A stretch of 25,000 nt of DNA from Halocaridina rubra (Eukaryota > Arthropoda > Malacostraca > Decapoda > Atyidae). Where the stretch lies: NCBI GenBank assembly GCA_037179515.1, contig JAXCGZ010005682.1, forward strand, positions 137,501-162,500, in the 5' to 3' direction. The position numbers and the translations under genes are program-made. Below the pieces are notes generated by a model that had not been told where the DNA came from, did no database searches, and saw only the letters and a list, made by a program, of their open reading frames with translations. Shown here in pieces: positions 9,151 through 19,630 of the stretch (position 1 is the first letter of the stretch; each line of letters opens with the position of its first letter).

Positions 9151-10048
9151 GCCTCCAAGACACAGTTTCTGGCTATCTCTTTATCTTCCTCTACTCCTGA
9201 TAACCCTATTGTCTTCGAAACTAACGAAATTTACCCTCTTAATTCTATGAACATATTTGGAATCCATATAGCCTCTAACTTGTCTTGGAGGAATCAAATA
9301 ATCCAAAGTTCTAAAGCTTCATCCAAAAAATTGGGGGCTCGGTTACGTTCTCGTCATTGCTTTTCCTCTTTACAGTTACTTAAAATCCATGAAGGTCTTA
9401 TTTGTCCCTGCTAAGAATACTGCTCACACATCTGGGGTGCTTCCTCTTATATTTATCTCCTTGATTTGGTTGAATTTAAGGCAGTCAGATTCATTAATGA
9501 TCCTTCTCTTACTTTTAATTTGGATTCTCTTTCCCTACGCCGTAAGGTATCATCCCTTTCACTTTCTATTGCTACTACTTCCATCCCTGCTTTGATGAGT
9601 TGGCGAGTTGAATTACTCCCTCATTGCCGTGGTGGCCTAACTCTCGCCATGCAGCCTCATCTCACAGGTACTGTGTGTAGAATTGTAACTCGCGGATTGG
9701 TCGATGCAGCGACTGCTTCTTCCCATCTACCTCTAGACTCTGAAACTCTCTTTCTCCTTCTGTCTCTTCAAATTCTCATAACCTATTTTCCTTAAAAAAA
9801 AAAAAAGCAGATTTATCGTCATCTCAGGGCCTAATCCTCCATATCTCTAGTTCTCAGTGCTTTGACAAGATTTTTCAGTCTATCCTTTTCCTTCGAGTAT
9901 CATTACCTCATCTCTGCCTTGTCCATAACCTTTTTCTTTCCATTTGTCATAATGATTTTTCATGCCCGGGCTTTTATTGATGACGGCAGTTTTTTTTTTT
10001 TTTTTTTTTTTTTTTGCCTGTCCCGGTGTCCACTCATGAAAAAAAAGA
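9151..10048 (+). mobile_element. J-family LINE, 3' half (J5), right arm of inverted pair
   Basis: Plus-strand copy beginning exactly at GCCTCCAAGACACAGTTTCT. That corresponds to 9083 downward in J4. Frames broken by indels carry NEIYPLNSMNIFGI, SNLSWRNQI, SEFINDPSLT-like and SLRRKVSSLSL segments. The 3' UTR is complete through CCTGTCCCGGTGTCCACTCAT and an A-run. A 26-base T run (9990-10015) interrupts GGCAGT..GCCTG, where other copies have only about four T. It is more decayed than J4. Confidence 0.88.
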
Positions 10049-11600
10049 CGAAATAAAGGTGAGAGGGAGACAGGGTGAGTATTTTAGGGAACTGCTAAAT
10101 GAGGAAGATGATAGTTAGGCTGAGATTGGGAAATAAATGGAAAATGCCAATGTTAGGTGGTGAAAACCATAAAGGGATAACAAAAGAGGAGGTACATTTG
10201 GCACTGAGAGCAATGAAAGCTGGTAAAGCAACAGCAAGATAAGAGTGTCTTGTAGCATGAGTGTCAAAGGTGGGGAGGCATTAGTAGAATGGAGGTTAGA
10301 TTGTGGAATGCATGTTTCAGTAGAAAGAGGGTATAAACATGTGTAGTTCTGCCTTTTAAAGGGAAGAGAGATACGTGTGGGTGTAGTAGTTTTAGGGGAA
10401 TTAGTTTGAGTTTAGTTGGTAAGGTATATGGCATAGTGTTAATAGAAAAAATATGGAAATGAGCAGTGTGGGCTCAGAAAAGGAAGAGGGTTTGTGAATC
10501 AGATGTTTTTGGTAAAACAGGTGTGTGAGAAGCTCTTAGAGAGAGATAGCAACACTTTTGGGGCTTTTATGGACTTAGAGGAAGCGCATGGCAGGGTTGA
10601 TAGAGAAGTGTTGTGGAGTGGGTTATGACTATATGGAATAAGTGGAGGTTTATTTAATGCAGTCAGGAATTTTTACGTGAAGTGTAAAGCATGTGTGAGA
10701 CTCATGAGAAGTAAAATCTTGAGATACACGAGGAGTGTTAATGTTGGCATATTAAATATAGGAGTGAATGAGGAGTTGCTTGAAGAAGGAAGCAAGTAAA
10801 TGTCTAGGTGGGTTGACAAGAGTAATGAGCAGTAGGTAACTAGGAATGAATGCAAAGAGAAGGATATAGGAAGGTGTGATTATGCCGACAGCATTGTAAG
10901 AAGCAGAGACTTGGAATTCAAGAGAAAATTAAAAGAAGACGTTGAATATAGCAAAGATGAGGTGCTTGAGAAGTATGATTGGTGTATCTAGAATAGATGG
11001 AGTAAGTAATGAGGAAGTCAGGCAGAGAACAGGTGTTGGAATTATGCTTTCGGAGAGGTTAGATCAGAGAGTATTGAGTTGTTTGGACATATGGATAGGA
11101 TGAGTGATGAATGAATAGCAAAGAGAATGTGGACTTAGACCTAGAGGTAGATTTAGAATGAGATGTATGGACGGCGTGTAAAGGGCATTGGATGCACGTG
11201 GAATGCCAGTGGAACAGGGAAGAGAGTGTGCAAGAGACAGGAATGAGTGGAGGAAGATTATGTATAGGTGATACTGCAAAGGGGAATTTCTCGCACCTGC
11301 TAGCTCAATGAACTGTGATGGACGGGTGTGAGGGGAATTGTCATGTGCTGAAGTGATGGGGGTAAACCAGCTACGGCTGTCGGGCCTCACTGGAGAATAC
11401 CCTTGCCCACCTACCTTGAGGGTGACTCAAACAGAATGGTATGGGGAAAAATGTTGCAACTCTTTATCCCCAAGCAACTAAAAAGAGGAGTTGAGGTAAG
11501 TGTGGATCGTGGTGAATGCATGTTTCTTGGCTCTGCCAATCCCTTACAAGGGGGGACTGGGCCATGTACGTAGATAGATACATAGATGGACCTTCTCTTA
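10049..11600 (+). mobile_element. G-type LINE remnant (RT core and C-terminus, decayed)
   Basis: Plus-strand fragments occur in shifting frames. YFRELLNEED is near 10085, and EEVHLALRAMKAGKAT is near 10190-10235 (RT block 1). RGISLSLVGKVYGIVLIEK is near 10395-10450, and GAFMDLEEAHGRVDREVLW is at 10560-10616 with the catalytic motif-A Asp. GVIMPTAL is near 10875, CLRSMIGVSRIDGVSNEEVR is from 10963, RGRFRMRCMDGV is near 11145, and ECARDRNEWRKIMYR ends near 11270. The YADD block is missing, so an internal deletion lies between about 10720 and 10870. The 3' region includes a CCTTACAAGGGGGGACTGGG block and ends near a short TAGATAGATACATAGATGG tail (about 11570). This is a different family from J and CR1-like. 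The clade is uncertain (RTE-like is one possibility). Confidence 0.75.
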
Positions 11601-12700
<1,100 letters not shown>

Positions 12701-12714
12701 ACTGTAAGCAGTAG

Positions 12715-14548
12715 GATAGTATATATTGTATAGTTCTATAGCTTGCTTTCCCACTAACGAAGCCACTCTCTTTGGTTCTCAATTTTCTGCCATCTCTTCT
12801 GTAAACGATTCCAGCGCACCTGTCCCTCAATCTTTACCCCTCTCTAACCCTATGCCCTCCCTTATAGTTTCTTCACGCAAAGTTCATAAGGTTCTTCTCT
12901 CGCTAAACATGAACAAGGCATCTGGTACCGATGTATTCCTCCAAGTTTCCTTAAGGAGTTTGCAGATAAACTGGCTACCGTGCTTTGCTGTCTTTTTTGC
13001 CTCATTCTCTCAACCAGTATCTATCCTTCATATTGGAAGCATGCTCTAGTACAAGTTGTTCCTAAAAAGGGTGACCGTTCTCTTCCTTCAAACTACCGAT
13101 AACCTCTTCTATCACTAAAGTTTTCGAAACTTTTCTCAATTCTCACTTCTTGAAACGTCTTGAACCAAATTCACTTATCTTTGCTTACCACTACAGCTTC
13201 TGCAAGGCAAGATCCACTGGTGACCTTCTCTCTTATCTTACTCATATATGGTCATATTCTCTGAGGAACTATGGGGAATTCTTTGTCGTCACCCTTGATA
13301 TTTCAAAGGCTTTTGAGAGAGTCTGGCACAAGGCTCTGTTGGCCAAGCTCCCTGCCTGTAACTTTACCCATTCTCTCTGATCCCTGATTTCCAGTATTCT
13401 TTCTGACCGTTCTCTATCTGTGGTTGACGATGGTACAACATCTAGCCCATTTCCTGTTACAGTGGGCTCTGTTCTTTCACCTACTCTGTTTTCTCTCTCT
13501 TCATCAATGATCTTCTTCAGTCCCCATCTTCCTCTCTTCTTCACGCCTTTGCCGACGATTCTACCCTTCATTTTTCCTCTGCTTTTTCTTCACAACCTTC
13601 ATCTGCTACTTGTAATGAGTCTCGTATCACTCTTTCCTCTACTCTCAGCTCCGATTTGTAGAGAGTATCTGAGTGGGACACCCAAAGTTTAGTTAAATTT
13701 AATTCCTCCTAGACACAGTTTTTGTCTATCTCTTAATCTTCCTCTCCTCCTGATAGCCCTATTGTGTTTGAAACTAACGAAATTTACCCTCTTAATTCTA
13801 TTAACATATTAGGAATCCAGATAGCATCTAACTTGTCTTGGAGGAATCACATAATCCAAATTTCGGAATTTGCATCCAAAATATTGGGGATTCTGTTTTG
13901 TTTCCGCTATTACTTTGCAGTTACTTAAAACCTATAAAGGTCTTATACATCTCCTGCTTAGAATACTGCTCACACATCTGGGGTTCTTCTTTTATTTATC
14001 TTCTTGATAGGGTTGATCTAATGCAGTCAGACTTATTAATGAATCCTCTCTTACTTCTAATCTGGAGTCTCTCTCTTTGCCATGAGGTATCATCTCTTTC
14101 TCTTTTCTATCATTACTACTTCCATCACTGCTCTTACGAGTTGGCAAGTTCCATCCCTCCTCTACCACCGAGGTGGCGTAACACTCGCCATGCAGCCTCG
14201 TCTCTGAGTTATTTATAGTTCATGGATTGGTTGGTGCAGCGACTGCTTCTTTCCAACTACTCCCAGACTCTGGAACTCTCTTCCTCCTTCTGTCTTTCCT
14301 AATTCATATAACCTATCTTCCTTTAAAACGCAGATCTAACGTCATCTCAGAGTCTAATCCTCAATAGCTCTAGGTCCTCAGTACTTGGACTGTTCTTTCA
14401 GCTTGTCCTTTTCCTTCGAGTATCATTACCTCATCTCTGCCTTGTCCTTACCCTTTTCTTTTTCTTTATTTTGATGTTTTCTTCGTGCCATGGCCTTTAT
14501 TGATGAGGGCAGTTTTCTTGCCTGTCCCGGTGTCATACTCATAAAAAG
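12715..14548 (+). mobile_element. J-family LINE, long 5'-truncated copy (J6)
   Basis: Runs from just upstream of RT to the 3' end. Translation in changing frames gives PSLIVSSRKVHKVLLSLNMN and KASGTD (about 12860-12930), then a PSNYRP-type block (13090). FCKARSTGDLLSYLTHIW (13198-13254) follows, then VTLDISKAFERVWHKALLAK (13287-13349, motif-A Asp intact). SVLSPTLFSL (about 13467) follows, then HAFADDST (about 13540, catalytic Asp pair intact). The thumb and C-terminal region follows with LDRVDL and SSLSLFYHYYFHHC. The 3' UTR ends CCCGGTGTCATACTCAT plus a short A-run. The GVPQG part of the RT B block is damaged and the frame shifts several times. The endonuclease is missing. The 5' junction lies against the AT microsatellite. 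Confidence 0.9.
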
Positions 14549-14903
14549 AAATAGTTTATTGTAGGATTATTGTACATCTTTAGCATCATGTAACTGCTAA
14601 TGTGGCACGATCTGCTGAAGATTTTCTTTCACTTTAATTTCATTATTTATGTACCTGATTAACGCCATAGTGTGCAGTAATAAATTCAAGTTTTCACTAT
14701 TAATTGAATTGTAAATAGCAATATACGATATATTGCCTAACTTGTATATCGTAGAATGTATATAATGCCTATAGCGTAATATACTCGTACATACCTGTGT
14801 GGTACGTCTTGGAAAGATTTTATTCTTTTGTTCCAAAACTTAATTCTATGTTACTTTAGTTATGTTCTTGGCTGACGCTGTTATGCGCAATAAATTTATT
14901 AAA

Positions 14904-14907
<4 letters not shown>
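14549..14907. other. AT-rich stretch, nothing recognised
   Basis: No gene or family motif. There is a small perfect palindrome, CAATATA-CGA-TATATTG, at 14719-14735. Confidence 0.6.
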
Positions 14908-14986
<79 letters not shown>

Positions 14987-15050
14987 GTCCGTCCGTCCGT
15001 CCGTCCGTCCGTCCGTCCGTCCGTCCGTCCGTCCGTCCGTCCGTCCGTCC

Positions 15051-15142
<92 letters not shown>

Positions 15143-15169
15143 ATCTATCTATCTATCTATCTATCTATC
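14908..15169. repeat. (CT)n-(CCGT)n-(CT)n-(CTAT)n compound microsatellite
   Basis: About 75 bp of CT, then about 17 CCGT units (14986-15052), then about 85 bp of CT, then CTAT units (15141-15169). The pyrimidine-rich strand is continuous apart from the G of CCGT and the A of CTAT. Each CCGT unit supplies one CpG. Confidence 0.98.
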
Positions 15170-15512
15170 ATAAACGTTTTTGTTTCCTTCTACTGAGTGA
15201 GTTGATTCTTTTACATAATCGTGTATTTTTCTATTGTGGATGAAGCTTAGGTTTAGATTTTTATCCTCCTAATTTTAAGCAAAGAAAATCATCATCATTA
15301 GTATGAAATTACTAGGGTTACTTAAAAAGACACTGAAATCCCTGCTCAGGGATTAATCTCGGGACTCCGGTATGATTATTATATCCACAGATAATGATCA
15401 CTTACCAAAGAGAAAGTAGCTCCCTTTTGGTGTTTTTGGCTCTATCTCTAACTGGTTACAAGAGTTCACATATGAATTTTCTAGAGTAACATCAATAAGT
15501 GTGTAGATATGT
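15170..15512. other. AT-rich stretch, nothing recognised
   Basis: No coding or RNA signature seen. Confidence 0.55.
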
Positions 15513-15586
15513 TGTCGTAAGGCATATTAAAGATGCCTATAGCTTCACAAGGCATATCAGACATGCCTAAATGTGCCGGGTGGCAG
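15513..15586 (+). repeat. 74-bp twin-hairpin repeat, copy 1 (possible truncated 5' LTR)
   Basis: Starts TGTCGTAAGG and contains two hairpins with the same arms: AGGCAT-(7 nt)-ATGCCT at 15520-15538 and again at 15550-15568. It matches 16753-16826 at 72 of 74 positions in direct orientation. After TGGCAG the two copies diverge, so if this is an LTR it is broken after its first 74 bp. Confidence 0.85.
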
Positions 15587-16189
15587 GCATCGACGCCCTC
15601 CTTTTTTGTCTTGCCAGTCTCCAGAGAAGAAGAGAATTCATGGTACATGTAAAAACCTGGGCCCGCAAATGAAGACGACGAGCGGAGAAGTGAAAATTGA
15701 AGAATGAAGCAGGTCCTCGGCAATGATAACCCTTGGGGGGCTGGGAAAAGTGAAAAACCCCGAAAAATGTAGGAAAATTTAAAAGTATTTAAAGTGGGAA
15801 AGAAAGAATTTCCATACATGTCCTAACTTTAGTGAAAAGAGAAAGGAAGGGTATGGAAAATCCCTTATTAGTTAAATTACAAAGTATGTTCCCCCACGTA
15901 TTAGAACTGAAAAAAAAAGGGAAAGAAAATGTCCCCACCGTCTTTGACCACGACACGAAAAGACAATTTATATCTTTTTTTTTATTTTTTTTCTCCTAGC
16001 TTTAAGATAATTTTAAGTGAAAACTCAGAGTCTCCCTTAGATATAAGTTTATTAGAATAAGTATCATTGATAAAGTGTACAATTTGCAAAAAAATCATAA
16101 CTTGTTTTCTGCTTAAATATTATCATTGTTTTGCTTCAATATTATCATTGTTTTGAATCATGATTTAATCTTTGTGTTCATTGAGTTTG
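15587..16189. other. Non-coding segment inside the putative LTR element
   Basis: No gag or pol motif recognised. A purine-rich part (about 15650-15830) is followed by AT-rich sequence. AATATTATCATTGTTTTG occurs twice in tandem (16116-16133 and 16138-16155, 22-bp period). Confidence 0.5.
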
Positions 16190-16251
16190 CAGAAGAATCC
16201 ACTCCTCATTTAGTTCTTGGGATGAGAGGTGGTATGCAGATCTTTGTGAAG
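16190..16251 (+). pseudogene. Polyubiquitin-derived fragment spanning a monomer junction
   Basis: One frame reads ESTPHLVLGMRGGMQIFVK. Ubiquitin monomers end ...KESTLHLVLRLRGG, and in polyubiquitin genes the next monomer begins MQIFVK. The match therefore covers the last 12 or so residues of one unit and the first six of the next, head to tail. Differences are L to P, R to G and L to M, plus an apparent one-base loss at the K-E codons (16195-16197). Homology stops after 16251, where KDHRR replaces TLTGK, and no ubiquitin sequence is recognisable upstream of about 16190. It lies between the two 74-bp repeats. It could be a retro-copied or captured piece of a host polyubiquitin gene. At about 20 codons it cannot encode ubiquitin. 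Confidence 0.78.
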
Positions 16252-16740
16252 AAAGATCATAGACGAATATGTTTTATATTATGTCCATTGAATTCTCATA
16301 TCAGTTTGCCCTTGAATAGTAATTGCATATTGTAATTGAGAATGTTTTTAACTTTTCATGTTTTAAAAGTACTTTCATACATCGTGTCTAAATGTATTGT
16401 GTACTATTTGATTAATGAAATAGCTTATTTAGCTTTGTTCTTAAGTAATTTTGCCAATGCTTTCTAGCTATATGTTGCAATTAAGAATGCTTAAGTTTGA
16501 TTTTGTGATATTGATTACAATGCTTATTGTAAAGACCAGATTTTTCTTTGTCAGCTTTTTGCATAGTAATTTTGATATTACTGTACTCTGTTTAGATAAC
16601 TGTATGAGATTGTAATAGTTTCATAACTCAGTTTCTTAGATGGTTCTGCCCCGTTTTTGTAAAATAATGATAGTTAGAAAATTTTAAGGCTCTCATAAAA
16701 GTATTGATGTTTCAGTCTGTAATATGATATATTTCAGCTT
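16252..16740. other. AT-rich non-coding segment
   Basis: T-rich sequence with no family motif, leading into the purine tract that precedes the second 74-bp repeat. Confidence 0.5.
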
Positions 16741-16752
16741 GGTGGTGGGGAG

Positions 16753-17083
16753 TGTCGTAAGGCATATTAAAGATGCCTATAGCTTCACAAGGCATTTCAG
16801 ACATGCCTAAATGAGCCGGGTGGCAGTGATGCCCACGACCGCCATGAGTAGTTACAAAGAGTCAGTTAGAGACCAGGCCTTGTCATGAGCAGACGTGACG
16901 TTCGCAGCTTAGTTAGCCTCCCCCTTGGGGGCGGAAATCTGGAATCGTTTGTGGCAGGAACTGTAGTAATGGGAGCTCTGAGGATTATTGTTAACATAGA
17001 AATAAATACATATAAAGAAGAAGCTTTTCACAAACCACGCTACCATATTTATAACCCTCGTGTGAAATAGTAATCCCATGACA
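16753..17083 (+). mobile_element. Candidate LTR (TG...CA, 331 bp)
   Basis: Begins with the 74-bp twin-hairpin repeat (to 16826) and ends CATGACA at about 17083. It is preceded by a purine tract, GGTGGTGGGGAG (16741-16752), as a polypurine tract precedes a 3' LTR. It is followed from 17085 by TGGTGACACAGTGGGATA, which resembles a tRNA primer-binding site (it starts TGG, complementary to CCA). An AATAAA lies at 17001. The 61-codon frame inside (16885-17070) has no recognised domain. No gag-pol is visible on either side, so the LTR reading is inference. A short dispersed repeat is the alternative. Confidence 0.45.
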
Positions 17084-17226
17084 CTGGTGACACAGTGGGA
17101 TAGTCACCACGACAATGCTAATTTTATTAAATATTGGAACAATGTTAGAACTGTTTAAATTACTGTAGTATTTTATGCTTGCCAGCAAGTGGAAATAGAT
17201 TTCTAAACTTTGAACCTATTTATGAA

Positions 17227-17256
17227 AGATAGATAGATTGATAGATAGATGTATGT

Positions 17257-17309
<53 letters not shown>

Positions 17310-17316
17310 CAGATAG

Positions 17317-17347
<31 letters not shown>

Positions 17348-17359
17348 GATAGAGATAGA

Positions 17360-17425
<66 letters not shown>
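17227..17425. repeat. (GATA)n-(GA)n compound microsatellite
   Basis: About 125 bp of GATA with a few variants (GTAT, GACA, AATA), then GA to 17425. A T15 run follows at 17536-17550. Confidence 0.98.
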
Positions 17426-17428
<3 letters not shown>

Positions 17429-17554
17429 TGCAGCCAAATTATATGATCCGTGAAACGAACAAGCTCCAAACACACCCTTTGCCAAATAGGAAGAAGGAGA
17501 TACAGTAGGATGCACGGGAGGTTAGTAGGGGTAGATTTTTTTTTTTTTTTAGGA

Positions 17555-18570
17555 ACAAGGATTATTGTGGGTTGGAGTGGGTACGTTGTTACTCTTGAGG
17601 CTTATTGAGTACCATAACTGTTACACATGAAGGTTTTTGGAGAGGGAACTTCTAATAAATAAAGGGACGGATATTAACGATACAAGAATAAATGAGAGGT
17701 TGAAGGCCGAAGAATAGAGGTGAGGAATGGAGGCTGTGAGTTACATATTTTGTTACACTTGAGGGTTACTGGGTATCATGATTGTTACTTTTGAATGTCC
17801 TTGAATAAGATCCTTAAGGGAAGGAATTCTAGTAAAGAAAGGAACAGATAATAGCCATATTGGAAGTGGGAGGTTGAAGGTATGAGGAACAAAGTTGAGG
17901 ACTTTGGGGTTTGAGGTAGATAGGATGTTACCCATTAGGGTTACAGAGTATCATGATAGTTACACTTGAAGATCCTGGGGTATGGTTCTCGGCAAAGGAA
18001 CTCCTATGAAGAAAAGAACGGATTCTAGCAATGCTAGAATAATTGGGAGGTTTGAAAGGTGAAGCAGTGTTTAGGAACTGAAGGTTGGGAGTAAGTATGT
18101 TGTTACTCTTCAAGGTTACCAGGTATCATGACTCTTGCACTTGAAGGTGCTTGGGTTAGGCTCTTTAGTGAAGAAACTTCTAATAAAGGGAGGAACCGGT
18201 AAAGCAATGCTTGATAAGTGGGGGACTTAAGGATGAGGAAAAGAACTGAGAAATTGTGGGTTGGAGGATGGTTAATTTTTAAGAGTTATTGAGTATCATA
18301 GCTGTTACAATTGAAGGAAGGAACTGATAATAGTGATGCTTTAATAAATGGGAGGCTTAAGGCTGAGGGGAAGAGCTAAAGACCTGTGGATTAGAGGGGT
18401 AGGTAGATTGTCACTCTTGAGGCTTAAAGAGTATCTCGACAGTTACACATGAGCATCCTTGGGTAGGTCCTTTGACCAAGGAACTGAGAATAAAAAGAGG
18501 AACGGATAGCAGAAATGCTAGAACATGTGAGAGGTTGAAAGGTGAGGAAAAGAACTGAGGAAGAATACGG
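17555..18570 (+). repeat. Diverged tandem array, about 170-bp monomer, six units
   Basis: A marker resembling GAGTATCATGA recurs at 17607, 17771, 17946, 18121, 18291 and 18429. The intervals are 164, 175, 175, 170 and 138 bp. Each unit also carries GTTACxCTTGA, GAAGGxxCTTGGG, an AGGAAC-GGATA block, GCTAGAATAA, GGGAGGTTGAAGG and GAGGAAxAGAACTGAGG in the same order. The fifth unit lacks about 35 bp, which explains the 138-bp interval. Units are diverged from each other, so the array is old or not homogenised. The 175-bp period is not a multiple of three and units hold no shared long frame, so it is not a coding repeat. Confidence 0.87.
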
Positions 18571-19009
18571 AAAGGCTGATGAGGAGGAGAGGGAGGAAAG
18601 CTAAGGGTTAAAGTCCGGTAAATGACCGTAGAAGAGGAAGACAGTAAAGCGATGAAAGCAAGGTAGGAGGCAAGGTGGGAAGAATCAGGTAGGAATGTAT
18701 GTGAACCTAAAATAAGCCAAAAGAAATGACGATGAATAAATATGTTGTAGAATCGAAAGTAATGAAAGGTAGGAATTATTCAAAAAATATACTGATGAAA
18801 TCTAGAAGAAAGTTGAACATTAGCCAAATCCGACCTACGGTAGTTATGGAGGAGAAGGTACAACTATTTAGAGATTGATACAGGAGGTAGGGTCTGTAGG
18901 AATTTATATCTTGTTTATAAACATGGTATAAAGATATAGAAAGAAATCTCGAAGTTTGGCTGAGATACTGAATATGAACCTACATGTTGTTGATGAAGGA
19001 AATACAGAC
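18571..19009. other. Purine-rich stretch, nothing recognised
   Basis: Purine-rich sequence immediately after the tandem array; no further clear units and no coding motif. Confidence 0.5.
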
Positions 19010-19206
19010 TTCTCCCAGTTCCTCTTCTTTTATTCTTGTTCATTCTCCTCATATCTCCTTCTTCTTCTCTTCCTTCTTCTTCCTCATTATCTCCTTTGTT
19101 TTTCGTCCTCTTCCACCTGAATTTCTTCTTTGGTTTCCTTCTTTCTCTTCTTCCTCCATTCATTTTTTTTTCTTCTTCTTCTTCTTCTTCTTCTTCTTCT
19201 TCTTCA

Positions 19207-19279
<73 letters not shown>
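19010..19279. repeat. Pyrimidine tract, (TTC)n and (ATT)n microsatellite
   Basis: A degenerate TTC/CTT-rich pyrimidine tract (19010-19170) becomes pure TTC (19171-19205) and then pure ATT (19206-19279). The poly-F/poly-L and poly-S/poly-Y frames are repeat translations. Confidence 0.95.
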
Positions 19280-19280
<1 letters not shown>

Positions 19281-19543
19281 TAGACAGATAATATAAAGAA
19301 GAGAAAGGGATAACGTGATATTCTTAAAAACCCATTGTTAGAAGAAAAGACCACCACTTAAAATCTCGGAATAAAAATGCTACATTGTGTTTCATGTGCA
19401 TAACAGCCAATGACCTCTGTCAAATGGTAGAACATTTATCTTAAACGTGTCTGTAACTGATATAGAGAATAATACTGAAGAGATTGGTAATAGATAAGAA
19501 ACACCAGATAAATATGTCTCTGATAAGAGGGAATGACCAACTT

Positions 19544-19546
<3 letters not shown>

Positions 19547-19628
<82 letters not shown>
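19547..19628. repeat. (AG)n microsatellite
   Basis: Pure AG dinucleotide run of about 41 units. Confidence 0.98.

Positions 19629-19630
<2 letters not shown>

Noticed and set aside
14862..15173. 103-codon frame of SL and RPSV repeats
   Set aside because: Translation of CT, CCGT and CTAT microsatellites.
15559..15568. AGACATGCCT as a p53-family half-site in the twin-hairpin repeat
   Set aside because: It fits the RRRCWWGYYY pattern, but ten-base half-sites are frequent by chance and no adjacent second half-site is present.
15481..15819. 112-codon antisense frame
   Set aside because: It spans the 74-bp repeat and flanking non-coding DNA, with no domain and no conserved neighbour.
17227..17352. 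CRISPR-like regular spacing in the GATA tract
   Set aside because: A simple tetranucleotide repeat with no spacers, in eukaryotic DNA.
17203..17515. 90-100 codon antisense frames rich in SLS and IYLS
   Set aside because: Translation of GATA/GA repeats.
17753..18113. Two similar 60-codon antisense frames, possibly a repeat protein
   Set aside because: The similarity comes from the 170-bp tandem array. The period is not a multiple of three and other units do not keep the frame open.
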